Below are positions 17,343-25,940 of a stretch of 64,000 nucleotides of DNA, one piece after another. The DNA lies in contig NZ_FQTY01000004.1 of assembly GCF_900128955.1 (NCBI RefSeq), positions 124,001 to 188,000 of the forward strand, given 5' to 3'. Under the pieces are notes generated by a model that saw only the letters and a list, made by a program, of their open reading frames with translations, was not told where the DNA came from and did no database searches. The first letter of the stretch is position 1. Each line of letters starts with the position of its first letter. Source of the DNA: Tissierella praeacuta DSM 18095. Its GTDB lineage: Bacteria; Bacillota; Clostridia; Tissierellales; Tissierellaceae. The position numbers were made by a program, and so were the translations under genes.

Positions 17343-17561
17343 ACCAATACCTCCTAAAATATATTTTATACTTCAGACTATAAAAACAGCAGTCTTAATT
17401 TATCTCAAGGTATAATTCTATACCCCTATATGACTTGCAACAGAAATCACAAGTTTCGTAGATTTAATCCTAAGGAACACTTTTAATTATGAATTCTAAA
17501 TTAAAGTTCCTTCTTGTTGTCTTTGCCTACCTGAAATTCATCTCATTCCGAGATAGAGAAT
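17343..17561 (-). other. Long untranslated leader between T-box terminator and cysK
   Basis: About 219 bases lie between the T-box terminator and the cysK start, with no credible reading frame. They can form several hairpins on the transcript: GGAACTTTAATTT with a partial complement (around 17474-17510), CTTG with CAAG around 17434-17453, and a perfect GGTATA-GAAT-TATACC near 17409-17424. I do not recognise a known riboswitch. It could be a second control element, or decayed sequence. Confidence 0.4.
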
Positions 17562-17815
17562 AAAAAAACCTTTTACCCATGTATAAATAAATATACAGAG
17601 GCAAAAGGTAAGTTTCGCGGTTCCACTCTGCTTGAGGTAATCCCCAGCTCAATTCAAGTACTTTCATACTCTAGTTCTATAACGGGAACCACCGTATAAG
17701 TCTACTAAATTTTTCGACTTTATGCTCATTGGTGCACTTCAAATATATATCGTATAGATTCCTCCCACCAATAGAATCCTCTCTTAGATACTCCATATAA
17801 TTTACTTTACCAATT
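17562..17815 (-). promoter_or_regulatory. T-box leader of cysK-cysE (specifier UGC, Cys)
   Basis: The T-box sequence GAGTGGAACCGCG lies at about 17617-17629 on the minus strand. The specifier UGC at 17734-17736, in the context GAAGUGCACC, matches cysteine. The terminator stem ACCTTTTGCC...GGGTAAAAGGT (about 17568-17610) is followed by seven T residues. Stem I includes the GGTGGGAGGAATC element near its base. Confidence 0.93.
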
Positions 17816-17821
17816 CATAGC

Positions 17822-17851
17822 ATTTTAGTATGTTTTAAATATTATATTCAA
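17822..17851 (-). promoter_or_regulatory. Sigma-A promoter of the cysK T-box transcript
   Basis: Minus strand TTGAAT (17846-17851), 18-base spacer, TAAAAT (17822-17827). It is about 90 bases from the divergent response regulator gene; no operator repeat like that at 19079-19166 is seen here. Confidence 0.5.
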
Positions 17852-17938
17852 GTATAACATAATAGTTCACAAAAATAAAGTATTTTTTTATTTTTTATTT
17901 TAGTTTTTTCGGGTAAAATGATTGTGAGGTGATTAATT

Positions 17939-18640
17939 TTGGATTATATAAATGTATTATTAGTAGAAGACGAAAAAAATATTTCAGATGTTATAAACGC
18001 ATATCTAATTAAAGAAAACTTTAATGTATTCTTAGCTAATGATGGACAAAAAGCTTTAGATTTATTTAGAAATAATAATATTCATTTGATTATATTGGAT
18101 TTAATATTACCTAAAATTTCAGGCGAAGAAGTATGTAAAAGAATAAGAAGTATATCTGATGTGCCAATTATAATGCTAACTGCTAAAACCCATGAAGATG
18201 AAAGGATAGAAGGCTTATCCATAGGTGCTGATGATTACATATTAAAGCCCTTTAGTCCTAGAGAGTTAATTAGTCGAGTAAAAGCATTGCTGAGAAGGGC
18301 TTACCCTAATTCTAGACCTTCGGCAGAAAAACTTAGTTTCAATAATGGGGATTTAGAAATTGAAGTAGACAAAATGATAGTTAGAAAGAATAATAAAATT
18401 ATCAACTTAACAACAAATGAATTTAAAGTATTATTAGCTCTTATATCTAATATAAACCATGTTCTTTCCAGAGAACAATTGATAGAATTTTCTCTTGGTT
18501 CTGGTTATGAAGGTTTTGATAGAACAATAGATACTCATATAAAAAACATTAGACAAAAAATTGAAAATAACCCAAAATACCCAAAATATATTCATACAAT
18601 TTACGGTGCAGGATATAAATTTGAAATAGAAAAACAATAA
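17939..18640 (+). CDS. OmpR/PhoB-family response regulator
   Basis: 233-residue two-component regulator. The receiver domain spans residues 4-118 with the acid pocket E10-D11, phospho-acceptor Asp54 in LIILDLILPK and the conserved Lys in DDYILKPF. The winged-helix DNA-binding domain spans about 130-231, ending in the typical VYGAGYKFE-type wing (IYGAGYKFEIEK). It starts with TTG, preceded by GAGGTGATT. The partner kinase is the gene at 19290, separated by a small gene on the other strand. Its likely targets are the repeat arrays at 19079-19166. Confidence 0.94.
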   Translation: MDYINVLLVEDEKNISDVINAYLIKENFNVFLANDGQKALDLFRNNNIHLIILDLILPKISGEEVCKRIRSISDVPIIMLTAKTHEDERIEGLSIGADDYILKPFSPRELISRVKALLRRAYPNSRPSAEKLSFNNGDLEIEVDKMIVRKNNKIINLTTNEFKVLLALISNINHVLSREQLIEFSLGSGYEGFDRTIDTHIKNIRQKIENNPKYPKYIHTIYGAGYKFEIEKQ

Positions 18641-18684
18641 GTTCACTTTATGGTGCCAGGCACCATAAAGTGAACTTATTGTTT
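18632..18684. repeat. Perfect 26-bp inverted repeat with GGTGCC-A-GGCACC centre
   Basis: Arms 18632-18657 and 18659-18684 are perfectly complementary around a single A. It covers the last codons and stop of the regulator and reaches the stop codon of the convergent DUF2680 gene. The centre GGTGCCAGGCACC is a motif I recall as recurrent in Firmicute genomes at gene ends, so it may be a dispersed palindromic element that also works as a bidirectional terminator. Confidence 0.7.
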
Positions 18685-18685
18685 C

Positions 18686-19048
18686 CTAATTATTCCCTCT
18701 TACTATACCTCTTCCTCTACCAAATCCCATTCCTCTTCCCATGCCAAGTCCACTACATCCCCTTGGCATAAATCCATTTTCAGCATGGAATTCTTCCATA
18801 TACTTGAAATGTTCTTCCCATGATTTTGCTTCTTCTTCCGTTATTAATCCATTCTCCAATGCATTTTTTATCTGTTCCTTTTTATATTCAGTTCTTTCTT
18901 TAAACCATGCCTCTCTATCTTCTGTGCTTAAACTTATATTTCTATTTCCAGGAATTATAGTTGGCGTTTTTACTGTATCAGCATATGCAACTAAGGAACC
19001 AACTCCTAAACTTAATACTAAAGCTCCTGTTAATAATACTTTTTTCAT
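18686..19048 (-). CDS. Small secreted DUF2680 family protein
   Basis: 120-residue exported protein of unknown function. The signal peptide is MKKVLLTGALVLSLGVGSLV with cleavage after AYA near residue 23. The DUF2680 region (residues 45-95) is a helical hairpin: EAWFKERTEYKKEQIKNALE, NGLITEEEAKSWEEHFKYME and the FHAENGFMP turn. The tail (96-120) is rich in Gly, Met and Arg with a single Cys (GCSGLGMGRGMGFGRGRG), which could bind a metal or anionic polymer. It lies between regulator and kinase on the opposite strand, and its promoter (19079-19111) mirrors that of the kinase, so it is probably a regulon output. Confidence 0.85.
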   Translation of the reverse strand: MKKVLLTGALVLSLGVGSLVAYADTVKTPTIIPGNRNISLSTEDREAWFKERTEYKKEQIKNALENGLITEEEAKSWEEHFKYMEEFHAENGFMPRGCSGLGMGRGMGFGRGRGIVRGNN

Positions 19049-19078
19049 AAAACATCTCTCCTTTCATTTTGTGATTTT

Positions 19079-19111
19079 ATTATATCTACAAAATGTGAAG
19101 GAAATATGAAG
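19079..19111 (-). promoter_or_regulatory. Promoter with response-regulator repeats, DUF2680 side
   Basis: On the minus strand CTTCA (19107-19111), 6 bases, CTTCA (19096-19100), 11 bases, TATAAT (19079-19084). The 11-base repeat period and the distance to the -10 are those of OmpR/PhoB-type activator sites that replace the -35. The same array occurs in mirror image at 19134-19166. Confidence 0.7.
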
Positions 19112-19133
19112 AAAATAAAATTATCTTAAATTT

Positions 19134-19166
19134 CTTCATAATGACTTCAAAATTAACTGTTATAAT
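19134..19166 (+). promoter_or_regulatory. Promoter with response-regulator repeats, kinase side
   Basis: CTTCA (19134-19138), 6 bases, CTTCA (19145-19149), 11 bases, TATAAT (19161-19166). No -35 hexamer is present at the right place, as expected for an activated promoter. It drives the histidine kinase gene starting at 19290 with a leader of about 115 bases. Confidence 0.7.
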
Positions 19167-19289
19167 ATGATTATATAAAAAATAAAATTTTTCTATTGAT
19201 TATAGTATAATCTTAAAAAATTCATATTGTCGTAGGTAGTCTATATTTATTATTTTTAACCTTCCTTGACAATTATTGGAGGAATATAT

Positions 19290-20663
19290 ATGAAACTTTC
19301 TAAAAAACTTACTCTTAGCTTTATATTTTCAATACTTACTTCTATCATAATTATTAGCATTATATCAAATTTAATGATAAATAATAGGTTTGAAAATTAT
19401 CTTGCTGAAGAAAAGCAGCGTAAACTTAATCAAATATCTGATGAAATAAATAATTTATATAATAAAAATGGATATAAGCTATATCAAAGAGAAATCAATT
19501 CCTATGCTTCCTTAGAAAATATATATATTGAAATTAAAGACTTAAATAATAGGGTTTTATACAGTTCAACAAATAGAACTGGAATGAAAGGAATGGGTGG
19601 TATGCATAGACAAATGATGAAAATGCATAATATTCCTGAAGGAAATTATGTAGAAAAATCCTATCCATTGCTTGAAGGAAATAATGAAGTAGGAAAGCTA
19701 ATTATAGGGTATATTGATAATTCTTATTTAACTGAATCTGCAGTTCTTTTTAAAGATACTCTAACTAAATCCTTTTTTATCTCAGCTGTATTTACAGTTC
19801 TCATGGGATTAGCAAATAGTGCCATACTATCTAAATCTTTAACCAATCCCTTATTAGAAATAAGAAATACAGCTGTTGAAATGCGTAAAGGTAATTTGAA
19901 TAAGAAATCTAATATAAATACTAATACAATAGAAATTCTAGAACTATCAGATTCTATTAATTATCTAGGTGAAACATTGAGCAAACAAGAAAATATTAGA
20001 AAAAAATATGGGTCTGATATATCTCATGAGCTTAGAACACCTCTAACCACATTGAAAAGTCATTTAGAGGCCATTATTGATGGTATATGGGAACCCAGTC
20101 AAGAACATTTAAATATCTTGATGAAGGAAATAGATAGGTTGTCTAATCTAGTTGATAAACTTAAAGATTCTTTTAAGTTGGAGGAATTAGAACTTATTTT
20201 AAATTACACTAAGTTTAATATTTCTACAGAACTAAATAATATTATTACAACACTTAAACCTCTATATACTAAAAATGGTTTTTACATTGAATCTGAAATA
20301 GAAGATAATATTGAAATTAAAATGGATAAAGATAAACTAAAACAAATCATGTATAATTTACTTTCTAACTCTATTAAATATCTTAATGACGATGGTAAAG
20401 TTCTTATTATTCTTAAAAAAGATGAAACTAATGCCATAATTAAAATAATTGACAATGGCATAGGTATAGAGGAAAAAAATCTACCATTTATATTTAATAG
20501 ATTTTATAGGGCTGATATTTCTATAAATAAAAGCACTAATGGTACTGGACTTGGCTTACCTATTGTAAAATCAATAGTTGATGCTCATAAGGGTACAATA
20601 AATATAAATAGTAAATATGGAGAATGGACTGAAGTTATAATAACTCTTCCACTTAATATTTAA
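19290..20663 (+). CDS. Sensor histidine kinase with Met/His-rich extracellular loop
   Basis: 457-residue membrane kinase. Helix 1 at about residues 9-30, extracellular sensor 31-160, helix 2 at about 161-182, HAMP 183-235, HisKA with His246 in SDISHELRTPL, and HATPase with N box NLLSNSIKYL, DNGIGIEEKN and GTGLGLPIVKS. The sensor contains at residues 99-113 six Met and two His (MKGMGGMHRQMMKMH), a composition seen in copper or silver ligands. An in-frame TTG at 19266 exists, but the ATG at 19290 has GGAGGA at the right distance. The partner is the regulator at 17939. The 3' end overlaps the convergent gerB-type gene by 4 bases. Confidence 0.93.
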   Translation: MKLSKKLTLSFIFSILTSIIIISIISNLMINNRFENYLAEEKQRKLNQISDEINNLYNKNGYKLYQREINSYASLENIYIEIKDLNNRVLYSSTNRTGMKGMGGMHRQMMKMHNIPEGNYVEKSYPLLEGNNEVGKLIIGYIDNSYLTESAVLFKDTLTKSFFISAVFTVLMGLANSAILSKSLTNPLLEIRNTAVEMRKGNLNKKSNINTNTIEILELSDSINYLGETLSKQENIRKKYGSDISHELRTPLTTLKSHLEAIIDGIWEPSQEHLNILMKEIDRLSNLVDKLKDSFKLEELELILNYTKFNISTELNNIITTLKPLYTKNGFYIESEIEDNIEIKMDKDKLKQIMYNLLSNSIKYLNDDGKVLIILKKDETNAIIKIIDNGIGIEEKNLPFIFNRFYRADISINKSTNGTGLGLPIVKSIVDAHKGTININSKYGEWTEVIITLPLNI

Positions 20664-21775
20664 TTTTTAAGTTTTTCTTGTTCTTCCAATGTCTTTCTCC
20701 TAAAAAAGTAAACTATAACAGCTATTAAAGGAATAATAGTTTTAAATATAAAATAATAAATATATTCTGGAAATTTAATTGACTTTATTTCTACCATCAT
20801 AGGATTAACTTCAGCTATATAAAAGGTTATTAATGCAACCATGATGCATACAATGTATAATAATATATTTCTTGATTCTTTCTTAAATATTTCTTTAAAT
20901 GCATCAATAGATATGCATAAATATGTTATTATCTTAATTATCATGGCTATTATCCATATAAATATATAAATAGATTCTATTCTTTCAAATGTAAAATATG
21001 CTCTGATATTTCTAATATATGCTAAAAAAGGATAATTAAAATGTTTAACTTGCTCTACTCCTAAAGATGATTGTGTTGCTAACACTGTTCCCAATACAAA
21101 TAATAATGAAATAATACTGGCTTTAATAAAAATTTCATTTATCCTTTTTTTATCTTCAAGACTGGGTACAATCATAGTTAATGAATATATATCTATAAAA
21201 ACTAGACTCAACTGCATTGCACCAATATTGATATCTAAAAAAGTAGAATCCTTATATATAGGTAGTAGTAGCTTAAAATCCATATTATTATAACCAAGAA
21301 AAATAAAAATAATTAAGGAAACCAAAATTATTGGAACCATTAATTCTGAAAATCTCAATATAACTACTAACTCCTTAGAAACAATATATAAACAACTAGC
21401 TATTAAAAATAGTATAATTATATAAGTTTTCGTATCTGATAAAAATGAGGCTCTTATCATTTGAACTGAAATATAAGAGAAAAAAATTGCAATGGTAGCA
21501 AAGAAAATAGCATAAAGAATTCCTACTATCTTTCCCAATATTTTCCCCAATATTTTCTCCATATATCCAATAATTGTAAACTCCTTAAATTTATTAGCTA
21601 AAAATAGCAAAGGTACACATGTTAATATTGTATAAAAAAATGATAATATAATACTTATCCATACATCCTGGTTAGCTGGAGACATATAAACTGGAGACAT
21701 AATAGTAAGTACAGTAGTTATTCTGCTAATAGTGATAATAAATATTGCTTGTCTTGATGAAACCTTTTCATTCAT
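20660..21775 (-). CDS. Spore germination protein, GerB family permease
   Basis: 371-residue inner spore membrane subunit of a Ger receptor, in the amino acid/polyamine/organocation transporter superfamily; it binds the germinant. About ten membrane helices are visible, starting at KVSSRQAIFIITISRITTVL, with the family stretch GAMQLSLVFIDIYSLTMIVP mid-protein. Length is normal. It is the last gene of an A-C-B operon, 5 bases after the GerC-type gene. It should be expressed in the forespore. The germinant cannot be read from the sequence. Confidence 0.93.
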   Translation of the reverse strand: MNEKVSSRQAIFIITISRITTVLTIMSPVYMSPANQDVWISIILSFFYTILTCVPLLFLANKFKEFTIIGYMEKILGKILGKIVGILYAIFFATIAIFFSYISVQMIRASFLSDTKTYIIILFLIASCLYIVSKELVVILRFSELMVPIILVSLIIFIFLGYNNMDFKLLLPIYKDSTFLDINIGAMQLSLVFIDIYSLTMIVPSLEDKKRINEIFIKASIISLLFVLGTVLATQSSLGVEQVKHFNYPFLAYIRNIRAYFTFERIESIYIFIWIIAMIIKIITYLCISIDAFKEIFKKESRNILLYIVCIMVALITFYIAEVNPMMVEIKSIKFPEYIYYFIFKTIIPLIAVIVYFFRRKTLEEQEKLKN

Positions 21776-21780
21776 CTATA

Positions 21781-23028
21781 TTATCTCCTTTTCCTTAAAT
21801 TGCTAGGTGTATTTATAATTCCAGTCTTGACTATTTTTGTCTCTACATTAACAGTATAGGATATTTCCGGAAATATATTATTCCAGTCATTGGAAATCTC
21901 TTTCCACACCTTTGGATATTGTCGGTGAACTATTTCTCCAATGCTAAAGTTATCTTGTTTAAATTCCTTTTGTACCTTATCCATAGTTATAGAAATTAAA
22001 TCTTCTACTTTTTCAGAGCAAGCCTTTTCAAGTATGCGAATAACCTCAAGATTGCTTATATCTATCCCTTTATTTTCCTCTCCTAAAGAACCACTTAATT
22101 TTACATTTATGTTAAGATGTATTTTGCCATCATCTATCTTTATATCCCTTTTTGTTTTGGTCTGTATAATCTCTACTGTAGTGAATTTCCCTTCATTTCC
22201 AATTATAGTATTACCTTTGTTTAATCCCTGAGGAGTATTGAATTTTATTAGTCCTCCTTCTATACGACCTGTTATAAAGTTGTAACCAAAGATTTCATCT
22301 GATGATAAATATCCAATGAGATAATCTCTACTCAATATTGCACCTCCTGCTACATCTAACATAAACTTTGCAGTATTGTCTTTGGATTTTTGCCGATCTA
22401 CTTCCTTCTTTTCTATTTTAGTTACAACTCCTATAACAGGCTCATTACCTATATCATAATGATATTTATAATATTCAGACATACTTACCTTTAGGCATTT
22501 TCCATTATATTTAAAATCATTTAAAATATCCAATAAATAATCTCCTGATGATTGGCTCAGTTCTCCTTTAACACCTATTATTTCATAAGCTTTTGCTCCT
22601 TTTGCAACTAGAATATACATGTTTTCTTTTGCTTCACTATCTCTTAGAAATACATCCATAAACCCAGTAATACCTTTTTTAGCAAACTCTTCACCAAATA
22701 TAAGTATATTATTATGAGAAAGAAATAATTTTCTATCAAAATTTAGCGTAATATTTCTAACTGCTTCAAATACTGTCTCACCTACACTTTGAGCAAATAC
22801 ACTACCTGTAGGATTAGGACTTATGCCTGATGATGAATTAGATGAATTATTGGATATGGGATTCATTATTTCACAAGTAATGATTATCTTATCATCTTCC
22901 AAATCAATTCCGATTGATGTAACTAGTGCCAAAGTTTGCAATTGACGGCTTCCTGTGCAAGATAATGAAAGTAGAGAAATTATTATTAAGTATACTGCCA
23001 TAATTAGATTTTTTTTATTTTTTGTCAT
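21781..23028 (-). CDS. Spore germination lipoprotein, Ger(x)C family
   Basis: 415-residue lipoprotein subunit of the germinant receptor. Signal peptide with lipobox LSLSC (Cys24), then VTSIGIDLEDDKIIITCEI-type N-terminal domain and a C-terminal domain with KEFKQDNFSIGEIVHRQYPK and WKEISNDWNNIFPEISYTVN, a signature of the family. An ATG at 23037 overlaps the GerA-type gene, but AAGGA directly abuts it; the ATG at 23028 is 9 bases from that site and is the better start. It overlaps the GerA-type gene by 14 bases. Confidence 0.93.
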   Translation of the reverse strand: MTKNKKNLIMAVYLIIISLLSLSCTGSRQLQTLALVTSIGIDLEDDKIIITCEIMNPISNNSSNSSSGISPNPTGSVFAQSVGETVFEAVRNITLNFDRKLFLSHNNILIFGEEFAKKGITGFMDVFLRDSEAKENMYILVAKGAKAYEIIGVKGELSQSSGDYLLDILNDFKYNGKCLKVSMSEYYKYHYDIGNEPVIGVVTKIEKKEVDRQKSKDNTAKFMLDVAGGAILSRDYLIGYLSSDEIFGYNFITGRIEGGLIKFNTPQGLNKGNTIIGNEGKFTTVEIIQTKTKRDIKIDDGKIHLNINVKLSGSLGEENKGIDISNLEVIRILEKACSEKVEDLISITMDKVQKEFKQDNFSIGEIVHRQYPKVWKEISNDWNNIFPEISYTVNVETKIVKTGIINTPSNLRKRR

Positions 23029-24457
23029 ATATTTCATTCCTTTTTATTGCCTTTTTATTTGATAGAGCTCTTGGTCTATAATTTGTTTCCTTTACAGAAC
23101 GCATAAAAATAAAATCTTTCATGCCTTCTTTATCATATGGAGCAATGGGATACATGTAAGGAACACCAAAGGATTTTAATGAAATAAGATGAACCAATAT
23201 TATTGATATTCCGCAAACTATACCATATAATCCTAAAAAACCACCTAACAAAAGTATTATTAATCTATATATAACTATCATTTCCCTCTGACTGGGAATT
23301 ATAAACTCTGATATTCCTGCAATTGCTATAACAATAACCATGATAGGTCCAACTAAACCTGCTTGAACAGCTGTCTGACCTAGTACTATACCGCTTACTA
23401 CAGTTACTGCAGTTCCTATATTATTCGGTATTCTTAGTCCTGATTCTTTAATTAATTCAAAAAATAAAATCATAAGTAATGCCTCTACTAAAGCAGTAAA
23501 AGGTACTTCCTCTATATTCTTAGCCATAGATACAAGTAGTTTTGCTGGTATCATTTCTTGATGAAAAGTTTTTAATGCTACAAAAAAACCTGGTAAAACC
23601 ACTGAAGTAATTAAAGCAAAAAGTCTTAATATCCTAAGAAATGTTGCATATTGCGGTCTTGAGTAATAGTCATCAGCCATTTGTAGGTTTTCTATAAATA
23701 CTTTAGGTACAGTTAAAACATCAGGAGAGCCATCACAAATAATTGCAATTCTTCCTTCCAAAATTTTTCCAACTACTACATCAGGCTTTTCTGAATGTCC
23801 AATTGTACATATAACAGTTCTTGGAGCATCTTCAATATAACGTTCTAAATATCCTGTATCTAGGATACTATCTATTTGAATTTCTTGTATCCTTCTTCTC
23901 AGTTCATCTAATATTTCTTGCTTTACTATGCCATTTATATAAGCTAAAGAAATCTTCGTATTAGTTTGTACACCTAATGTATAATCTTCAAATACTAGTT
24001 TACTATTCCTAACTTTACGTCTTATCAGAACTTTGTTTACTTTTATATCTTCAATAAAACCTTCTTTGGGGCCTCTTACTACCCGTTCAGTGCCTGGCTC
24101 AGTTATTGCCCTGTTTTCCCACTTATTTAAATCAAAGATATATGCTAATTCCATATTTTCAATAAACAGAATTACTTCACCATCTGTTATTGGTTGAATA
24201 ACTTCCTGTATACTAGATATTTTTTTAGTTTTTGAAATAAAAACTGTAGATAAAATATCTTGTGGAATTATCAAGTACTGAATTAACGGCTTTAATAAAT
24301 CTTCATTTAATACTTTATTATCAATTAGTCCCTCTATATATACAACTAATGCCCTATCTTCAGACAAAGTATTAAACTCATATAATACTAAATCACTGGA
24401 TTCATTAAATATTCTATTTATTTCTTCTCTATTGGATTCAATGCTCTTTGAAATCAA
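23015..24457 (-). CDS. Spore germination protein, GerA family
   Basis: 480-residue A subunit of a nutrient germinant receptor. A soluble N-terminal region (1-275) with EPGTERVVRGPKEGFIEDIK, the family hallmark near residue 115, is followed by about five membrane helices from 280 to 430 (PGFFVALKTFHQEMIPAKLL, GTAVTVVSGIVLGQTAVQAG) and a short cytoplasmic tail. The start is TTG with AGGTGT upstream. Together with the two downstream genes it makes one complete receptor. I looked for a sigma-G promoter and saw only weak candidates. Confidence 0.95.
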   Translation of the reverse strand: MISKSIESNREEINRIFNESSDLVLYEFNTLSEDRALVVYIEGLIDNKVLNEDLLKPLIQYLIIPQDILSTVFISKTKKISSIQEVIQPITDGEVILFIENMELAYIFDLNKWENRAITEPGTERVVRGPKEGFIEDIKVNKVLIRRKVRNSKLVFEDYTLGVQTNTKISLAYINGIVKQEILDELRRRIQEIQIDSILDTGYLERYIEDAPRTVICTIGHSEKPDVVVGKILEGRIAIICDGSPDVLTVPKVFIENLQMADDYYSRPQYATFLRILRLFALITSVVLPGFFVALKTFHQEMIPAKLLVSMAKNIEEVPFTALVEALLMILFFELIKESGLRIPNNIGTAVTVVSGIVLGQTAVQAGLVGPIMVIVIAIAGISEFIIPSQREMIVIYRLIILLLGGFLGLYGIVCGISIILVHLISLKSFGVPYMYPIAPYDKEGMKDFIFMRSVKETNYRPRALSNKKAIKRNEIYDKK

Positions 24458-24510
24458 AGCTTACACCTACCTATTTTTATGCTTCTAGTAATTGGAATTA
24501 TTGACAAATA

Positions 24511-24563
24511 ACACAAAAAATATAATAGTCATTAGCGTTTTTGCACTAATGACTATTATATTT
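24511..24563 (-). terminator. Terminator after the mtaD operon
   Basis: 18-bp perfect stem (24518-24535 with 24546-24563), 10-base loop, then TTTTTTGTG on the minus strand. It ends the transcript carrying mtaD and also insulates the ger operon. Confidence 0.88.
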
Positions 24564-24640
24564 AAATAGGACAATATAGGAATCACTCATTATATAAGAT
24601 TTATAAAGAATTATAATAGTCCTTTCATAAATAAAACTTA

Positions 24641-25921
24641 TTATCTTGTAATTAAATCCTTAGCATGTTTTTCTGCCATAAATTTTATCTTCTCTACATC
24701 TAAGGTTTTCACTTCCCTCTTTTCCATTATTATCTTACCGTCTACTAATACAGTATCAACATCTGAAGCCTGAACTGAATATGCCAAAGAGGAAATAATA
24801 TTATGATGTGGATAAAGATGGGGCTTATCTATATCTATCAACACTATATCTGCCTTCTTTCCTACTTCTATAGAACCTATTTCCTCATTCCATCCTAATG
24901 CTTTTGCTCCATTTACAGTTGCCATTTCTAAGGCTGATATGGCTGGAACCGATATTGCATTTAAATTAACAGCCTTATTTATAATAGCCGCTAAATTAAT
25001 TTCTTCAAACATATTCAAATTATTGTTAGACGAAGAACCATCAGTACCTAATGCTACTGAAACTCCTTTATTTAACATCTGTGCTACTGGTGCAAATCCA
25101 CTAGCTAATTTAAAATTACTACCTGGATTATTTACTGGAAATACATTCTTTTCTTTTATTATCTCAATATCTTCATCATCTACATGAACACAATGTGCTG
25201 CTATGGTATGCAAGTCTAATATTCCTAAATCATATACATGTTTAATTGGAGATTTGCCATATAATTTAAAGCTATCTTCTATCTCTTTCTTAGTTTCAGA
25301 AAGATGTATATGAATTCCTGTATTTAATTCTTTAGCCAAATTAAATGATTCTATTAGGAAGTCTGGACTACAAGTATAGGGTGCATGAGGTGCTACCATT
25401 ACTTTAATCCTTCCATTTGCCTTACTATTCCAATTATTAAACAATTCTTTTGTCTCTTTAAGTTTAGCTTTGGCATCATTATCCTCTATTAATCCTCTTG
25501 TAAGTACTCCTCTCATACCAGATTCTTCTAACCCTTTACCTACTTCATCCATAAAGAAATACATATCACAGAAAGCTGTTGTACCTCCTTGAATCATCTC
25601 AACCATACTTAGTAAAGAGCCCCAATATACATCTTCTCCTCTAAGATTTGCCTCTGTAGGCCAGATTTTTTTTGTCAGCCAATCATGTAATGGTAAATCA
25701 TCAGCAAAATTTCTAAGCAAGGACATACCTATATGTGTATGAGCATTTATTAATCCTGGCATAGCTATTTTATTTTTTCCATCAATTACTCTTTCCACCT
25801 GTATATCTTCTCTTATCTCACCAATGTGAGTAATTATATTATCTTTTATATATATATTTGTATTTTTTATTACTTCATTTTTCCCATCAATAGGTACCAA
25901 ATCAATATTTTTAATTAACAT
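24641..25921 (-). CDS. mtaD: 5-methylthioadenosine / S-adenosylhomocysteine deaminase-type amidohydrolase
   Basis: 426-residue metal-dependent hydrolase of the ATZ/TRZ family, here most like MtaD, which deaminates methylthioadenosine, S-adenosylhomocysteine or adenosine to the inosine form. Metal ligands are visible: [10 protein letters not shown] near residue 63, [10 protein letters not shown] near 210, HCVHVDDED near 240 and [12 protein letters not shown] near 292, in the usual order. The ATG at 25921 follows GGGAGGAT; a TTG 15 bases earlier is in frame but overlaps that site. It sits 19 bases after an ECF S-component gene and near DUF1893, which suggests a purine or SAM salvage role. Confidence 0.88.
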   Translation of the reverse strand: MLIKNIDLVPIDGKNEVIKNTNIYIKDNIITHIGEIREDIQVERVIDGKNKIAMPGLINAHTHIGMSLLRNFADDLPLHDWLTKKIWPTEANLRGEDVYWGSLLSMVEMIQGGTTAFCDMYFFMDEVGKGLEESGMRGVLTRGLIEDNDAKAKLKETKELFNNWNSKANGRIKVMVAPHAPYTCSPDFLIESFNLAKELNTGIHIHLSETKKEIEDSFKLYGKSPIKHVYDLGILDLHTIAAHCVHVDDEDIEIIKEKNVFPVNNPGSNFKLASGFAPVAQMLNKGVSVALGTDGSSSNNNLNMFEEINLAAIINKAVNLNAISVPAISALEMATVNGAKALGWNEEIGSIEVGKKADIVLIDIDKPHLYPHHNIISSLAYSVQASDVDTVLVDGKIIMEKREVKTLDVEKIKFMAEKHAKDLITR

Positions 25922-25940
25922 ACTTATCCTCCCCAATTTA

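Noticed and set aside
24458-24510. Sigma-G promoter for the ger operon
   Set aside because: The best candidate (TCAATA, 17 bases, CATAAAA) places the transcript start almost on the ribosome site and matches poorly; not claimed.
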